Shown: positions 11,439-21,526 of the stretch, piece by piece
How the letters are laid out: every line of letters starts with the position of its first letter
How positions within the stretch are numbered: the stretch's first letter is position 1
NCBI GenBank assembly: GCA_013339895.1
Contig: JABACO010000007.1
Span: 8,389,635 to 8,453,634 of the forward strand
DNA length: 64,000 nucleotides
DNA from: Ephydatia muelleri
Lineage: Eukaryota; Porifera; Demospongiae; Spongillida; Spongillidae
Direction: 5' to 3'
Position numbers and translations under genes: made by a program
The notes under the pieces: model-generated
Database searches by the model: none
Seen by the model: only the letters and a program-made list of their open reading frames with translations
What the model was told of the DNA's origin: nothing

Positions 11439-12860
11439 TAATGTCTATTTGCATCCTGAAGTGTGTACAGTGGTACACAAATTACCCCATTCATTTTGTT
11501 GCATCATATCTCATACCAGGAGTGAGCATTTAACACAATTTTTGAAAATCTATACCCCCTGTGGTGATGCTAAATTGTGGCTAAACTTCTCATGAATATG
11601 CTAATTTTGGCTTATTGCAATAACTGTTCATAATTCAGTTATCCACAGCACTACAGAACACTGCAAAAGTGAGAGATTTAAAAAACATGATGGGAGCATT
11701 CTCAATAAGTCAAATTTTATACATATAGTTTGTTTTGTATGTACATTACAAAAATGCTGTTTCTTTTGAGTAATCACTTTTACTTTCAAATGCTCTAATT
11801 TGTGTACACCTGTACACAAATTACATTGCTTTACGTTAGTAGTATTATGCTTTCAAAAAAGTCTTGAAAGTCACAGAGGGCATGATATAGTAACTATGTA
11901 TTGTGAAATTATTCATGTGGTTCTATCAAGAAAGTTTTGCAGTAAAATGTGTACAGGTGTACACAAATTAGTCCTATGTAGAAGAATGATGTTTATTGCA
12001 AAATAAATTCAAATTCAAATCACTTATATGCATCCAAAATCAACAACAATGCAACTGACACTTCCTCTACCTATGCCTCCACAACTAGTACTCACACCTC
12101 CACTAGTACTCGCGCCTCCACTAATACTCGTGCCTCCACTAGTACTCACACCTCCACTAGTACTCGCGCCTCCACTAGTACTCACACCTCCACTAGTACT
12201 TGCGCCTCCACTAATACTCGTGCCTCCACTAGTACTCACACCTCCACTAGTACTCGCGCCTCCACTAGTACTCGCGCCTCCACTAGTACTTGCGCCTCCA
12301 CTAGTACTCGTGCATCCACTAGTACTCGTGCCTCCACTAGTACTTGCGCCGCCTCTAGTACTTGCGCCTCCACTAGTACTCGCGCCTCCACTAGTACTCG
12401 TGCCTCCACTAGTACTCGCGCCTCCACTAGTACTTGCGCCTCCACTAGTACTCGTGCCTCCACTAGTACTCGTGCCTCCACTAGTACTCGCGCCTCCACT
12501 AGTACTCACACCTCCACTAGTACTCGCGCCTCTACTACTCGCGCTTCCGCCGTTTGTTCTGCGTTCTGCGTACACGCGCACCTGCTCTTCTCTCCATCAA
12601 AACCACTCGCTAAGATTTATTATTTTTTTAAAGTTTTATTTACTTTTCTAATTAGTTTAATTGACAGATAACAATCAATTTTTATTGTATGTTTAATTGA
12701 CCATCTATTATTAATGTATTGTGTACTCATGTATTGATTTTGGAGTTACAATTGTGATTAATTACAAAGATAAGGTAGGGTAAGTAATTTGTGCTCCCCT
12801 GTACACATATACCCTAATATGTGTACAGGTGTACACACGGATGCAAATAGACACTAATTA
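11439..12860. mobile_element. Non-autonomous DNA transposon carrying a minisatellite
   Basis: The ends are inverted relative to each other. Starting near 11439 the sequence reads taatgtctatttgcatcc, a few bases, then gtgtacagtggtacac. The reverse complement from 12860 reads taattagtgtctatttgcat, then gtgtacacctgtacac. The palindromic motif gtgtaca-sstgtacac recurs inside at about 11800, 11949 and 12822, as subterminal transposase-binding repeats often do. There is no transposase. The class and the exact target duplication cannot be set from what I see (TA or TAA is possible). Confidence 0.55.
12078..12540. repeat. 18-bp minisatellite, ~25 copies
   Basis: The unit is ctagtactcgcgcctcca, with variants cgc/tgc/cac/cgt at two positions. 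Because the unit is 18 bp, both strands stay open for 185-207 codons (reading LVLAPP on plus and STSGGA on minus). I treat these frames as repeat artefacts and not as genes. Confidence 0.95.
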
Positions 12861-13560
12861 ATAAAAGCGTCATATCACCATTCAATGTTCAACTCAAGTT
12901 CATCGTATCCCATGCATGCCTAGGTCGTAGCTGTCATGCTCAATTCACAGACACAGTACACTAGCTTAATATATATAATAATGATTATTATATATATAGT
13001 AGTGCTACATATATGTATAGTTCATATTTGCCTTGCTTGTAATTGTGTGCTACAATGTTATTACTGAGGACAATTTCAATTTTCACGTACATCAGGTGTA
13101 TTTGGCTATCGAATTAAGTATAACAACTGAATCTTGGACAGTACATTTTGTAAATAAAATATATAATAATAAATACGGATATAATACCGATATATGTATA
13201 TGCACGGATTGCATGCAGATATCGATATCAGTTGTGCACGTATAGTATAAATGATATTATTATAGATTAAGCAATTAATGACATACCCGGTCCGTACCGT
13301 ACGCACTTCATGTATATATACTTTTGGTAATATCAAAGGCAAATGGCTTGAAACTCATATATGCTTCCTAGACTCTTTCATTTTCATTTTCACGGTGGGT
13401 AATCTAGTGACGGTATCGGACCGATGGGCCGGTGAACGTTACTAGTGATATAAGATAAGGAGATGGTATATATTAGTGCGCTCGCTGATACAATGTCGGT
13501 TAATCGAATAGTCTCATCTTGTAGTTTTATAGAGCACATTGACAACAATGACAAGTGGCA
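12861..13560. other. AT-rich stretch, no gene seen
   Basis: Rich in short palindromes of the tatatata kind (12970-13010) and atcgatat motifs. No supported coding frame. Confidence 0.5.
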
Positions 13561-13562
13561 AT

Positions 13563-13668
13563 TCAGCCCCGGATCCAGGAATTTGCTATGGGGGGGGCGG
13601 TTTACCAGAGGGGCGGCAATGTATGCGAAGCTGTTTGAACGGAGGAGGGGGGTGCAGTCCGCTTACGA

Positions 13669-13700
<32 letters not shown>

Positions 13701-14007
13701 GCAGTCGGCAAGTTACATTAATCAATTCCTCACTCACATGCACGCATTCTCTACTAAAACACAAGAAACATCACGGCAAACGGGTCCACTCCGCACCTGC
13801 CCTGTCGTGCTCCACCGCTTCGTTGACATTTGTCCGTACAACTGAGTTATCGGGACTTTTAAGTATGGCGCAACACGTTATCTGTAGATCTTTGTCGTCG
13901 GGAAGGGGGGGGGGGGGGGGGGGCGGCAAAAGCTGCCAGGGGGCGGCATTTCATACGCGATGGGGGGGGCGGCCGCCCCCCCCAAGGCTATGCTGGATCC
14001 GGGGCTG
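13563..14007. mobile_element. Small hAT-like non-autonomous element with long G runs
   Basis: The ends are inverted repeats: cagccccggatccag at 13564 and its mirror ctggatccggggctg ending at 14007. The flanks agtggcaa (left) and gtggcatg (right) look like an imperfect 8-bp target duplication, which would fit the hAT superfamily. Inside are poly-G runs (13671-13699, 13906-13922) and gggcggc motifs. There is no transposase gene; frames across it are G-run artefacts. Confidence 0.65.
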
Positions 14008-15200
14008 AGTGGCATGTAGAGCCGCCTGTGACATGTACAAGTCCAATTTTAAATTTATAAAATAATTATCCCTCACGTGACCTAATCTTTTTTGGCGGTT
14101 AAAAAAAAAGGGGTGGATGTAGCCAGTATATTTCCAATGGTGAATTTAGGCTGGCACGAGTACAGTGTAGCTGTATTAGGAGCAATAAGGTTAGCCCGAT
14201 CCTTATTCTAGTTACTATGTCTTTATTAACGTTTCGCTTCATTTTTCAGTTTAAGTCTCAGTTGTTGACAACGTCTTCTAGGTAAGAGAAGTGTACTTTA
14301 GTAGCCAAATTGTCGTCGGATAGGATTTTCAAATGGATACCACACTGTAAGTTGGTATTTTTATTATGGTTTGTGTTCTACATGTATTAGCAGCAGTGTG
14401 ACGCGTCTTACGCCAATCAAGGTTAGTATACATTCTCCTAAACAACACTGCTTCCGTACTCCCTGATCCGAACAATGGCAATGTAATGAGCGTATCAAGT
14501 TATCTGGTAAGTCATTTGTGTAGCATTCAACATTACATTGTGGTGCTTAGTGTTCTGCAGGCGTTCGAGGACATCATACGGATATAACAGGTTGGATTTG
14601 AGAATGTATTTCAATAGGTCTATTCGTATGATGTGTTATTGTTTTAATACAGAGAGCAAAAAGAAGAAAATTGGAATCGTAAGCTGACATTATTTGATGC
14701 CTGTTTATGTTGTTTACTTTTTAATCCTATCTTAGGTCATCCTTCTGAAGTCACGCAGGCCTGAATGTACAATTCTTATGCATACATGCTTTTCCAAGTT
14801 ATATGTGTATTCAAATTAAACATCATTTAACTATTAATAATGAGTTCAGTGACTGGGGCGGGGCTAGTTGGATGCTGTTTATTGATTTTGATAAACCTTA
14901 AATTAATTAATTAACGACACATTTGAATGACAACTACAGTGGGGACGAGAGAAATCACGATGAAACAACGTAAGCTCGCGGTATTGTTCACGTACTCGCG
15001 CGGATGAATATCACGGCCCGCAATACTGTTCGTGAGTAATCGGTCCGAACGCGGGTAGGTGAGCCTGAATCCAACGTAATCCGTCACGTCAGGGTTACAA
15101 ATGAATTTACGTGACGTTACGGGCCCGCAGCAGGGCAGTCGAATTGCTGTGTGATCTCCAATGTTCAATATCCGTTAAACTTTAGAAACAACCTACATAA
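14008..15200. other. No gene seen
   Basis: I find no domain or long frame on either strand. Short splice-site-like signals occur, but nothing that assembles into a protein. A short frame at 14911-15168 on the minus strand matches nothing I know. Confidence 0.45.
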
Positions 15201-15208
15201 TGATGTTT

Positions 15209-16150
15209 TTAAGGGGCAATAAACATATACTTTTTTGGGGACAAATCGATAGTGCTTTCCACATTAACTTTGCGAAGAAGCTCAGCCCCACAGGTCATGT
15301 TTCGAGTTCCAGTTTTTTCAGTGCAAACCATATTTGAGGATGCACTATTTCGGATATTATAGCATGCTGAGCATTTGGGACACACAGCAAACTTGTTTAA
15401 CTCTGCACAAATTTTATTCTTTCCAAATATCTTTCTCAATTGATAAACTGTTTTTGGTAGCTGGTTTAATAGAAGCTGTATTCTATCATCATTCAGACAC
15501 TGAGCTATTATTTTTAGCAAAGTTTCAAAAACCTTTAAGACAAATTCTATACCCCTGTCTGAAACCTTGTACACCAGCTGGAAAAAAACCAAGCCTATGG
15601 CTAAAGGTTGGAGCACAAGGCTACTTAATGATCCATACGATTTTTCACCAGCTACATTCACATTGTGATTTGTAGTTGAAAGGGCGTTGGTACTGTTGTA
15701 CATTGACCTGGATGCAGATTCATAGTAGCTTACATCATCTGGCATCATGTCTGTAGATATAGGTTGCACACACATTTCTTGATCAATGTCATCAATATTG
15801 TCCACTACTTGTGCTTCGTTTTCTTGCTCATGATTCTCAAGATCTGATTCCTTGTCAGAACTGACAGAACCACTCCATTCATCAGAAATTTTCTGAATCA
15901 CTTCTTCCTCCTCTGATTCTCCATGATCATAATTCCGAACATCACTAATGTCTTTCCCTTCTGTTTGAAAAGAATCACTGCCATCATCAGGCCCATCGTG
16001 ATCTATTAAAATGCTTTGAGACGCTTCCTCAGAAGACGTTCCAGGTGGACAGTACAAAGGGTTTTGGTGACGCTTGTAAGCTGAATAACTGTGCTTTTTA
16101 CAGCATTTAGGACATCGAGTTCTGTTTCGTGAAGACATCTTAGGATCCAA
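15209..16150 (-). CDS. EnSpm/CACTA-like protein, N-terminal half
   Basis: A 313-residue frame begins with MSSRNRTRCPKCCKKH and a histidine-rich start (CPxC...KRHQNPLYC), followed by a long acidic Ser/Asp/Glu-rich stretch (~40-150). A hydrophobic helical region follows (LAIGLVFFQLVYKVSDRGIE near 185), then QLPKTVYQLRKIFG and a Cys-rich box CPKCSACYN...CGAELLRKV near 258-292. This is the N-terminal architecture of animal EnSpm/CACTA-type transposase proteins. It stops soon after the Cys box, where full-length proteins continue into the catalytic part; either an intron donor lies near 15210 or this is a truncated copy. No catalytic part is found downstream. ATG at 16137 (second Met) and 16150 are both possible starts. 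Confidence 0.65.
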   Translation of the reverse strand: MDPKMSSRNRTRCPKCCKKHSYSAYKRHQNPLYCPPGTSSEEASQSILIDHDGPDDGSDSFQTEGKDISDVRNYDHGESEEEEVIQKISDEWSGSVSSDKESDLENHEQENEAQVVDNIDDIDQEMCVQPISTDMMPDDVSYYESASRSMYNSTNALSTTNHNVNVAGEKSYGSLSSLVLQPLAIGLVFFQLVYKVSDRGIEFVLKVFETLLKIIAQCLNDDRIQLLLNQLPKTVYQLRKIFGKNKICAELNKFAVCPKCSACYNIRNSASSNMVCTEKTGTRNMTCGAELLRKVNVESTIDLSPKKYMFIAP

Positions 16151-16412
16151 TTACGCGCCGGAACACTTAAATTTGTACTAAGAATGTTTATAAAAAATGC
16201 AAGTAAAATTTGGCGCTAAAACACCGCGTGGTCTAGAATGAATGTTCATCCGCGAAGTCAAAGAGGCGTCGACACACCAGAAAGAACTGGTTAGGTTAGT
16301 GGCATATTCACGGTGTGGTTAATGATTTTGATCATAGCAGCATGGTCATGTTACGCCAAGAAGGCTTAATGGCGGTGCCTCTACCAGTGCATTTTACGGC
16401 ACCCCACCTGCT

Positions 16413-16811
16413 GTGCATTCGCGGACTACTTGGCTTCCTGGGGAGGTAATAGAATGTGGCAATACTGGTACCAGTGGTAGAAACGAGATGGAGGAACTGA
16501 AAAGATGGATGCACCAACTCGTTGCAGATATGCAAACAAGTATACTGGGACGCATATCGGATATTGAGCAAAACATCCAGAGCCTCTCGGACCGTGTTTC
16601 TTCACTGGAGAGGCAAAATGAAGCTGTGGATGTGTTGCAGCAGGCAGATGAAACTGCCACCGCTGCGATTCCCCACCAAAGTCCGCGCCACACACGCACC
16701 CGCAAAGCCCCCACTGAAATACAGGCAAGTGGAGTTAGGATCTCATTACAATGTTTATTTTTACCTTATCAGGGTCGTATAAGAGAAGTGTATATCAATT
16801 TGGGAGAATAA
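16413..16811 (+). CDS. Small coiled-coil protein or exon, unrecognised
   Basis: A 132-codon frame contains a convincing amphipathic coiled coil, EELKRWMHQL...GRISDIEQNIQSLSDRVSSLE (about residues 26-67), then a basic Thr/Arg-rich stretch HTRTRKAPTE. The last ~25 residues look like read-through of an intron, because a GT lies after the APTEIQ codons. A further frame at 16885-16985 (GRIDSEFNKKIVSLVAAEFD) could be the next exon. No known family is recognised. Confidence 0.35.
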   Translation: MHSRTTWLPGEVIECGNTGTSGRNEMEELKRWMHQLVADMQTSILGRISDIEQNIQSLSDRVSSLERQNEAVDVLQQADETATAAIPHQSPRHTRTRKAPTEIQASGVRISLQCLFLPYQGRIREVYINLGE

Positions 16812-17428
16812 CTTCATCTTCGGCTTGACGAAGGGTAACTTTAGGGTCTGTTACCCTCTGTACTTTTCTTATACATTTGCATCTCTATCTGGTGGCAGAA
16901 TTGATAGTGAATTCAATAAGAAGATCGTAAGCCTGGTAGCGGCCGAGTTCGATAAGGATCACTGCCCAATTGCCACAGTTAAAGGTATTTTCTGTGCATT
17001 ACTTTTCACCAAAATGGCTTTTGTCTGTTGTAACTGGTTTAGTTACCTACAAGAGAACTCTGAAGAGGGCTCTGACATCAAACGATTCAGCTTCTCGGCG
17101 TGTCAAGCGATCCCGCCAACAGCGTGTAGGCCTCTATACGTCCTAGTTTTTTTACTATACGTCGCGTGATTTTGTTTATTTTTTTTTCACCTACAATGTA
17201 GACTCACCATGTCATGTTAGTTATTAATATGTCTAAAGTGTCTGGTGTGTTTAACGGGGAAATCAGAATTTTTAAATCCCAATTCTAAGCCGAGTTATGC
17301 ACTGATGTCCACAATTTCTGGACATGCGTACAGTAGGGTATTTGAGTTACATACAGGAGCAGAACAAAGCAAGATTTATAGATGAAAGTCACATTCTACC
17401 ATTCTTATACACGCTAGGGCATATTTTC

Positions 17429-17493
17429 ATACCGTTGTGTGGTCGCTATCTGGGTTTTTCTGAAAAACCGAGATTGCGACCACACAACGGTAT
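17429..17493. repeat. 65-nt near-perfect hairpin
   Basis: The two 32-base arms match at 30 positions and leave almost no loop (arms 17429-17460 and 17461-17493). It is size-compatible with a small-RNA precursor but equally with a tiny foldback transposon; there is no evidence of transcription here. Confidence 0.8.
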
Positions 17494-17590
17494 TTACTTT
17501 CATTATGTAAGTTTGATGATGATTAAGACTGTTGGAAGACACTTTGAAGTGGTGATACTCTTTCCGTTGCGCGTAAGTAGTCGTTTGGAA

Positions 17591-17671
17591 TAACGAATAC
17601 ACGACGTACCGATAGAAAGTTCATTTTTAAAAAAATGAACTTTCTTCTATCTGTACGTCGTGAATTCGTTA
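17591..17671. repeat. 81-nt hairpin with A/T-rich centre
   Basis: Arms beginning taacgaat(a)cacgacgta and ending in the inverse at 17671 pair over about 37 bases, with one small bulge and two mismatches, around a T/A-run centre. It shares the short-palindrome style of the feature at 17429. Confidence 0.8.
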
Positions 17672-17740
17672 GTCTCGTCCCCAGCATTCGCAATATTTTC
17701 ACGTAGCGGTGACGTAATCCTGCTGTCTGGGAACGAGACT
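17671..17740. repeat. Inverted repeat, ~13-bp arms
   Basis: agtctcgtccccag at 17671 pairs with ctgggaacgagact ending at 17740. It abuts the previous hairpin directly, so three inverted repeats occupy ~310 bp. Confidence 0.6.
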
Positions 17741-18009
17741 ATGTGTGAAAGCAGCGCTACTTTGGCAGAGACTGAATACTCTGTTTCTTCAGTCGGAGTA
17801 CAAAGTAAGGGGTCCTTTCAAGTGTTTCTTATAATAAACGTGTGATATTGTTTCGCTCTAGTGTTTGTAAACGACGACAGCTGATAACTCATTTTGAAGT
17901 AAGTTCTAATTATTGCGCGCTTGCAAATTCTATCAGCATACGCATCTAGCCTGGTGTTTGAAGTGGTGTGTGGGCTATTGGGGAGTGTTGGCGCTGCAAT
18001 ATGGTTGTA

Positions 18010-18200
18010 TATAGCGTGAGGTGACAGGGTTAGTATTGTATGAAGGTATTTATAGCATTGTAACTGGTATGTAGTGATTTTGGATGGTATATGGAGTGTT
18101 GGAAGATTGTAGGTGACAGGGTTAGTATTGTATGAAGGTATTTATAGCATTGTAACTGGTATGTAGTGATTTTGGATGGTATATGGAGTGTTGGAAGATT
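18010..18200. repeat. Direct duplication, ~96-bp unit
   Basis: The segment with gtgacagggttagtattgta through ggagtgttggaagattgta is present twice, back to back. Confidence 0.85.
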
Positions 18201-18254
18201 GTAAGTGGGTTATTGTTATTTGAGTGTTGGGAGTATGGGTAGGTGGGATAATAG

Positions 18255-18665
18255 GGCATGTGTGTATGCATGTGTGTGTGTTGTGTATGTGCATGTGTAT
18301 TGTGTGTTTGTGTACATGTGTGTAGTATGTACGTGTGTGGTAAATTGTGTGTTGTGTGTGTTTGCAGCATGTGTCCATCTGTGTGTTATATGTGTGTACA
18401 TGTGTGTTGTGTGTGTTTGCAGCATGTGTCCATCTTTGTGTTATGTGTCCATCTGTGTGTTATATGTGTGTACATGTGTGTTGTGTGTGTTTGCAGTATG
18501 TGTCCATCTGTGTGTTATATGTGTGTTGTGTGTGTTTGCAGCATGTGTCATCTGTGTGTTTTATGTGTGTCCATGTGTGTTGTGTCATATGTATTGTGTG
18601 TGTATGCGAGTGTGCATATGTATGCAGGTGTGTATGTGTGTTCATGTGTGTGTTGTATGTGGTTT
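18255..18665. repeat. GT-rich microsatellite with ~60-bp higher-order repeat
   Basis: tgtgtg-rich DNA in which a longer unit containing gtttgcagcatgtgtccatc is repeated about four times. Long Cys/Val-rich frames across it are artefacts of the repeat. Confidence 0.9.
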
Positions 18666-18859
18666 TTCATATGTGTACAAACTGCGATGTTCTCTTGAGA
18701 TTGCTCGCTACTTAGTTCACTCGCGTTCGCAATTTCTTTCTCTGATCACGTGCACTGCACACAATTACATAATAAAAAATGCAATTAATTAAGTTCTGGC
18801 ACTCCCACAATTGGCTAGTGGCAAGTAGCCAATTTCAGAGTTAGATTCATTGAGATACT

Positions 18860-19320
18860 ATGACTGCATTGATCCTCAGCTTAGTCACCTCCGCTGCACC
18901 TCTTCTAGGTAACCTTCTCAACACGACTTGCTGTTCAGCACCTCTCCTCAGTGGTTCAGATTCTGCTTCCTCGTGGTCTGCGTGATTTGATTCAAGCGGA
19001 TGCAATAGTTGAACTGGTCGCTTAAGTGTTGCTGTCCCTGATCTCGATGCAACTGGAACAATTCGCAGCTCTGATCTGTTCATCACGCCCTTTGATAAGT
19101 CTCTCTACCTTTCCCAGCCTCCAGTATGTTCTGGGGTTGGCCTCATCATGCACCAGAACAATGTCACCCAGTGCAATATGGCATCCCCTACCACCTGTTG
19201 CAATACTGAATCTGTGCATACCCATCAGCCCAAGGTATTCATCTCTCGAGCGCTTCCAAAAGGTAAACCTGAGTAAACCATAGGACACAAGACCCGCAAA
19301 TGCGGTACGTTGCACGTTCA
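18860..19320 (-). pseudogene. BEL/Pao retrotransposon pol, C-terminal fragment
   Basis: The minus strand reads WKRSRDEYLGLM...HIALGDIVLVHDEANPRTYWRLGKVERLIKGRDEQIR in one frame. After a frameshift near 19050 it reads ATLKRPVQLLHPLE and a basic tail. This is the conserved C-terminal region (DUF5641-type) that follows the integrase core in BEL/Pao polyproteins. Only the last ~150 residues remain. There is no LTR, no reverse transcriptase and no integrase core, so this is a dead fragment. It is joined at its 5' side to the U2-type retroelement fragment that follows. Confidence 0.8.
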
Positions 19321-19324
19321 TACA

Positions 19325-20977
19325 TGAAATCCACCAGCAAGCGTCTCCTGTTGCCTTTTGACCGCAGAAGGACCTTTAGGTGTTGGTATTTGACCTCCTT
19401 AGCCTTTCGTGCGTCTGGGAAGGAGTCTCCCCCCTCGAAAGGCACAACCACGTCCACAACATAGGCCTCGGATTTGGCCTCATTGAGGATGATGAGGTCC
19501 GGCTTAAGATTCAGCCTATCACCCGGCACCTTCAGTTCGAGGGTACTGCCTGCCTTTTGCTGGGGGAGCTGCTTTGGCAACCCGGAGGAGTATGTTTTTG
19601 TGGCGTGCTCGGATTAGCAGAGGGCAGTGGTGAAGGACGTGAGCAAGCGTCTCCTGTTCTAGGTGACATTTGGGGCAGCTCATGTCCACTATTACCTCAC
19701 CATTCCACCTGCGCACTGTGCGTGTAGGGAGGAGGTTGACACGGGCTTTGTGTGCAAACCGATATTTGTGAAGGAGGTGTATTTCCCACCTCTTATCCAG
19801 TGGTTGCTGGCTGGGTGGGCTGCCATGCACTCTGCCTGATCCTTTTGCTCGCTTCCATCTCTCCAAGTGGCCCTCCTGGATTGCTGCCCTCATCGCCCTA
19901 CACACCACATTTCTCCTCGCAGGACCGAACTCCCTGCCTGCAACTGTGATTGACTTACTCACCAGGCTGACAGCAGCTTGACAATACTGCAGGGACACCC
20001 TTACTCGACTCCAGAGAGACTTGATGTCACCTTGTTTTCCCTCTGGAGGAGTGTTGAGGAATTCCTCTGCCATACGTCTGCCACCTGCTCGCCTTTTCGC
20101 TGTTTCCTCTAGTCCGACACAGCTGTATCTGTGACTGCGGGGTCATTTGAGGTGGTGAGGAGTCGGTATGCGGATGTTGTTATGCCTAGCCAGACTAGAC
20201 CCGCATGGGGAGGGCAGTGGTTGATCACATGTGCCAGGGTCTTATGCTCCTCATGGCATTTTGGGCAGCTGGTGTCTCGAATGGGTTCACCAGACCTCTT
20301 TCTCACTGTTCGGGTAGGGAGGAAGATTAGCCGCGCCTTGAACGCTAACCGATATTCACTGAAGGAGGTATATTTCCCCCCCCCCCCCCACGGACCCAGT
20401 GGTTGTTGGCTGGGTGTTTTGCCACACATTGGGCTGTCCTGCCTTGGTCCCTGGCACTCTTCCATCTCGTCACGTGTTGAGCTTGGAGGGCTGACCTCAT
20501 AGCCTTGCATATGAGGTTCTTTTTGAGTGGACCAAGGACCCTGCCAGCGATGGTGATAGACCTTGATGACAGGTTGATGGTGGCCTGGCAGAGCTGTGGG
20601 GACAACCTCACCCTTCTCCAGAGGGACTTGATATCACCCTGTTGCCCTTCTCCCTTCTCTGGGGGAGCATTGAGGATTTTCTCAGGGGAGCGCCTACCAC
20701 CAGCTCTTCGTTTTGCAGTTTCACCGAGTGCCAACTGGCTGGTGTAGAGGTCATCTGTGTAGGCGAGGGACTTGATGATTGAGTTGGTCACTTTGTACCC
20801 TGCCCCAGGGACTCCCTCCGCCGCCCTGATAAGGACCTCCATTACCAGATTGAAGAGGATATGGCTGTGTGGGCACTGTGTGGGCACCCCTGTTTGACCC
20901 CTCTCTTGATGGTGATGGGGTCTGTGGTCGTTCTCTTTGTTCTGACTGAGATGGTTGTCACAAAGAGTGTCTATTTA
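19325..20977 (-). pseudogene. Lineage-B U2-type retroelement, two tandem partial copies
   Basis: From high to low coordinate, the first piece (20977 to ~20190) encodes the RT end (KRGVKQG-like, HSHILFNLVMEVLIRAAEGVP, LAYTDDL), then after an internal deletion LALGETAKRRAGGRRSPEK, the linker region and the CCHC knuckle CPKCHEEHKTLAHVINHC. At about 20190 the sequence jumps back upstream to SAYRLLT...; the second piece (to ~19325) repeats the same region with its own differences (EFLNTPP...CPKCHLEQETLAHVLHHC) and adds the endonuclease signature LKPDLIILNEAKSEAYVVDVVVPFEG. Both pieces have frameshifts, and the RT box is YTDD instead of YADD. The closest relative in the window is the element at 46997-52314. 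Unlike the other copies it is not bordered by U2; the Tc1-like element starts exactly at its 5' side. Confidence 0.85.
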
Positions 20978-21526
20978 CAGTAGGCATCAGATTAAAAGTC
21001 ACGTTTCGTTTTAGTGCAACGATCGTTGCACGGGTGTATGGCTTTGGGTTTGGCTTCGTTTAGTCTTCGAATCAATTGCACCGTTCGTATTAGCACCGCA
21101 TTTTGTCAAGACGTCATAGTTTTTTTTTTACCGCGTCACTTAACCCTATAACGGCCATAAGCGTATTTATACGCTTAAACATTAGGTAACGGCACGGCCG
21201 TAAGCGTATTTTTACGCGCGTCAATATTAAGAGCTATTTGAATTGTGGCGTAGACAACGCGTTACTGATCGTGGTTATTGCAATACAAACACGTAGTACA
21301 GAGGTTTGCATTTGTTCTAAATGGTTCTTTCGTCAAAAAAAACGTACGTAACAGTAGACTTAGGGGTTACCAAAGTATTCACTAAGCGGGACAAGCAGCA
21401 GGTATTACATAGTGCGGTTTGTTTGTACACGCGAGTCGGCAGGCGGCTGTATTCTCGGATCTGTTTATCTACATCTCCCATAAGTGCAGGTAGGTAATAT
21501 ATTCATGCAACACCATAAATATATTC

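Noticed and set aside
12024-12651. Long open frames on both strands (about 185 and 207 codons)
   Set aside because: They are produced by an 18-bp tandem repeat; a stop-free 18-bp unit keeps frames open on both strands.
13463-14008. Gly-rich frames
   Set aside because: They translate poly-G runs of a small hAT-like non-autonomous element.
16825-17169. Plus-strand frame rich in aromatic residues as a membrane protein
   Set aside because: It has no convincing membrane pattern or family similarity, and most of it looks like intron read-through around a possible short exon at 16885-16985.
17429-17671. microRNA genes
   Set aside because: The stems are too perfect and nearly loopless, and there is no expression evidence; short foldback elements explain them equally well.
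18142-18792. Cys/Val-rich and Thr/His-rich long frames
   Set aside because: They arise from TG-rich microsatellite and show no start context, splice structure or domain.
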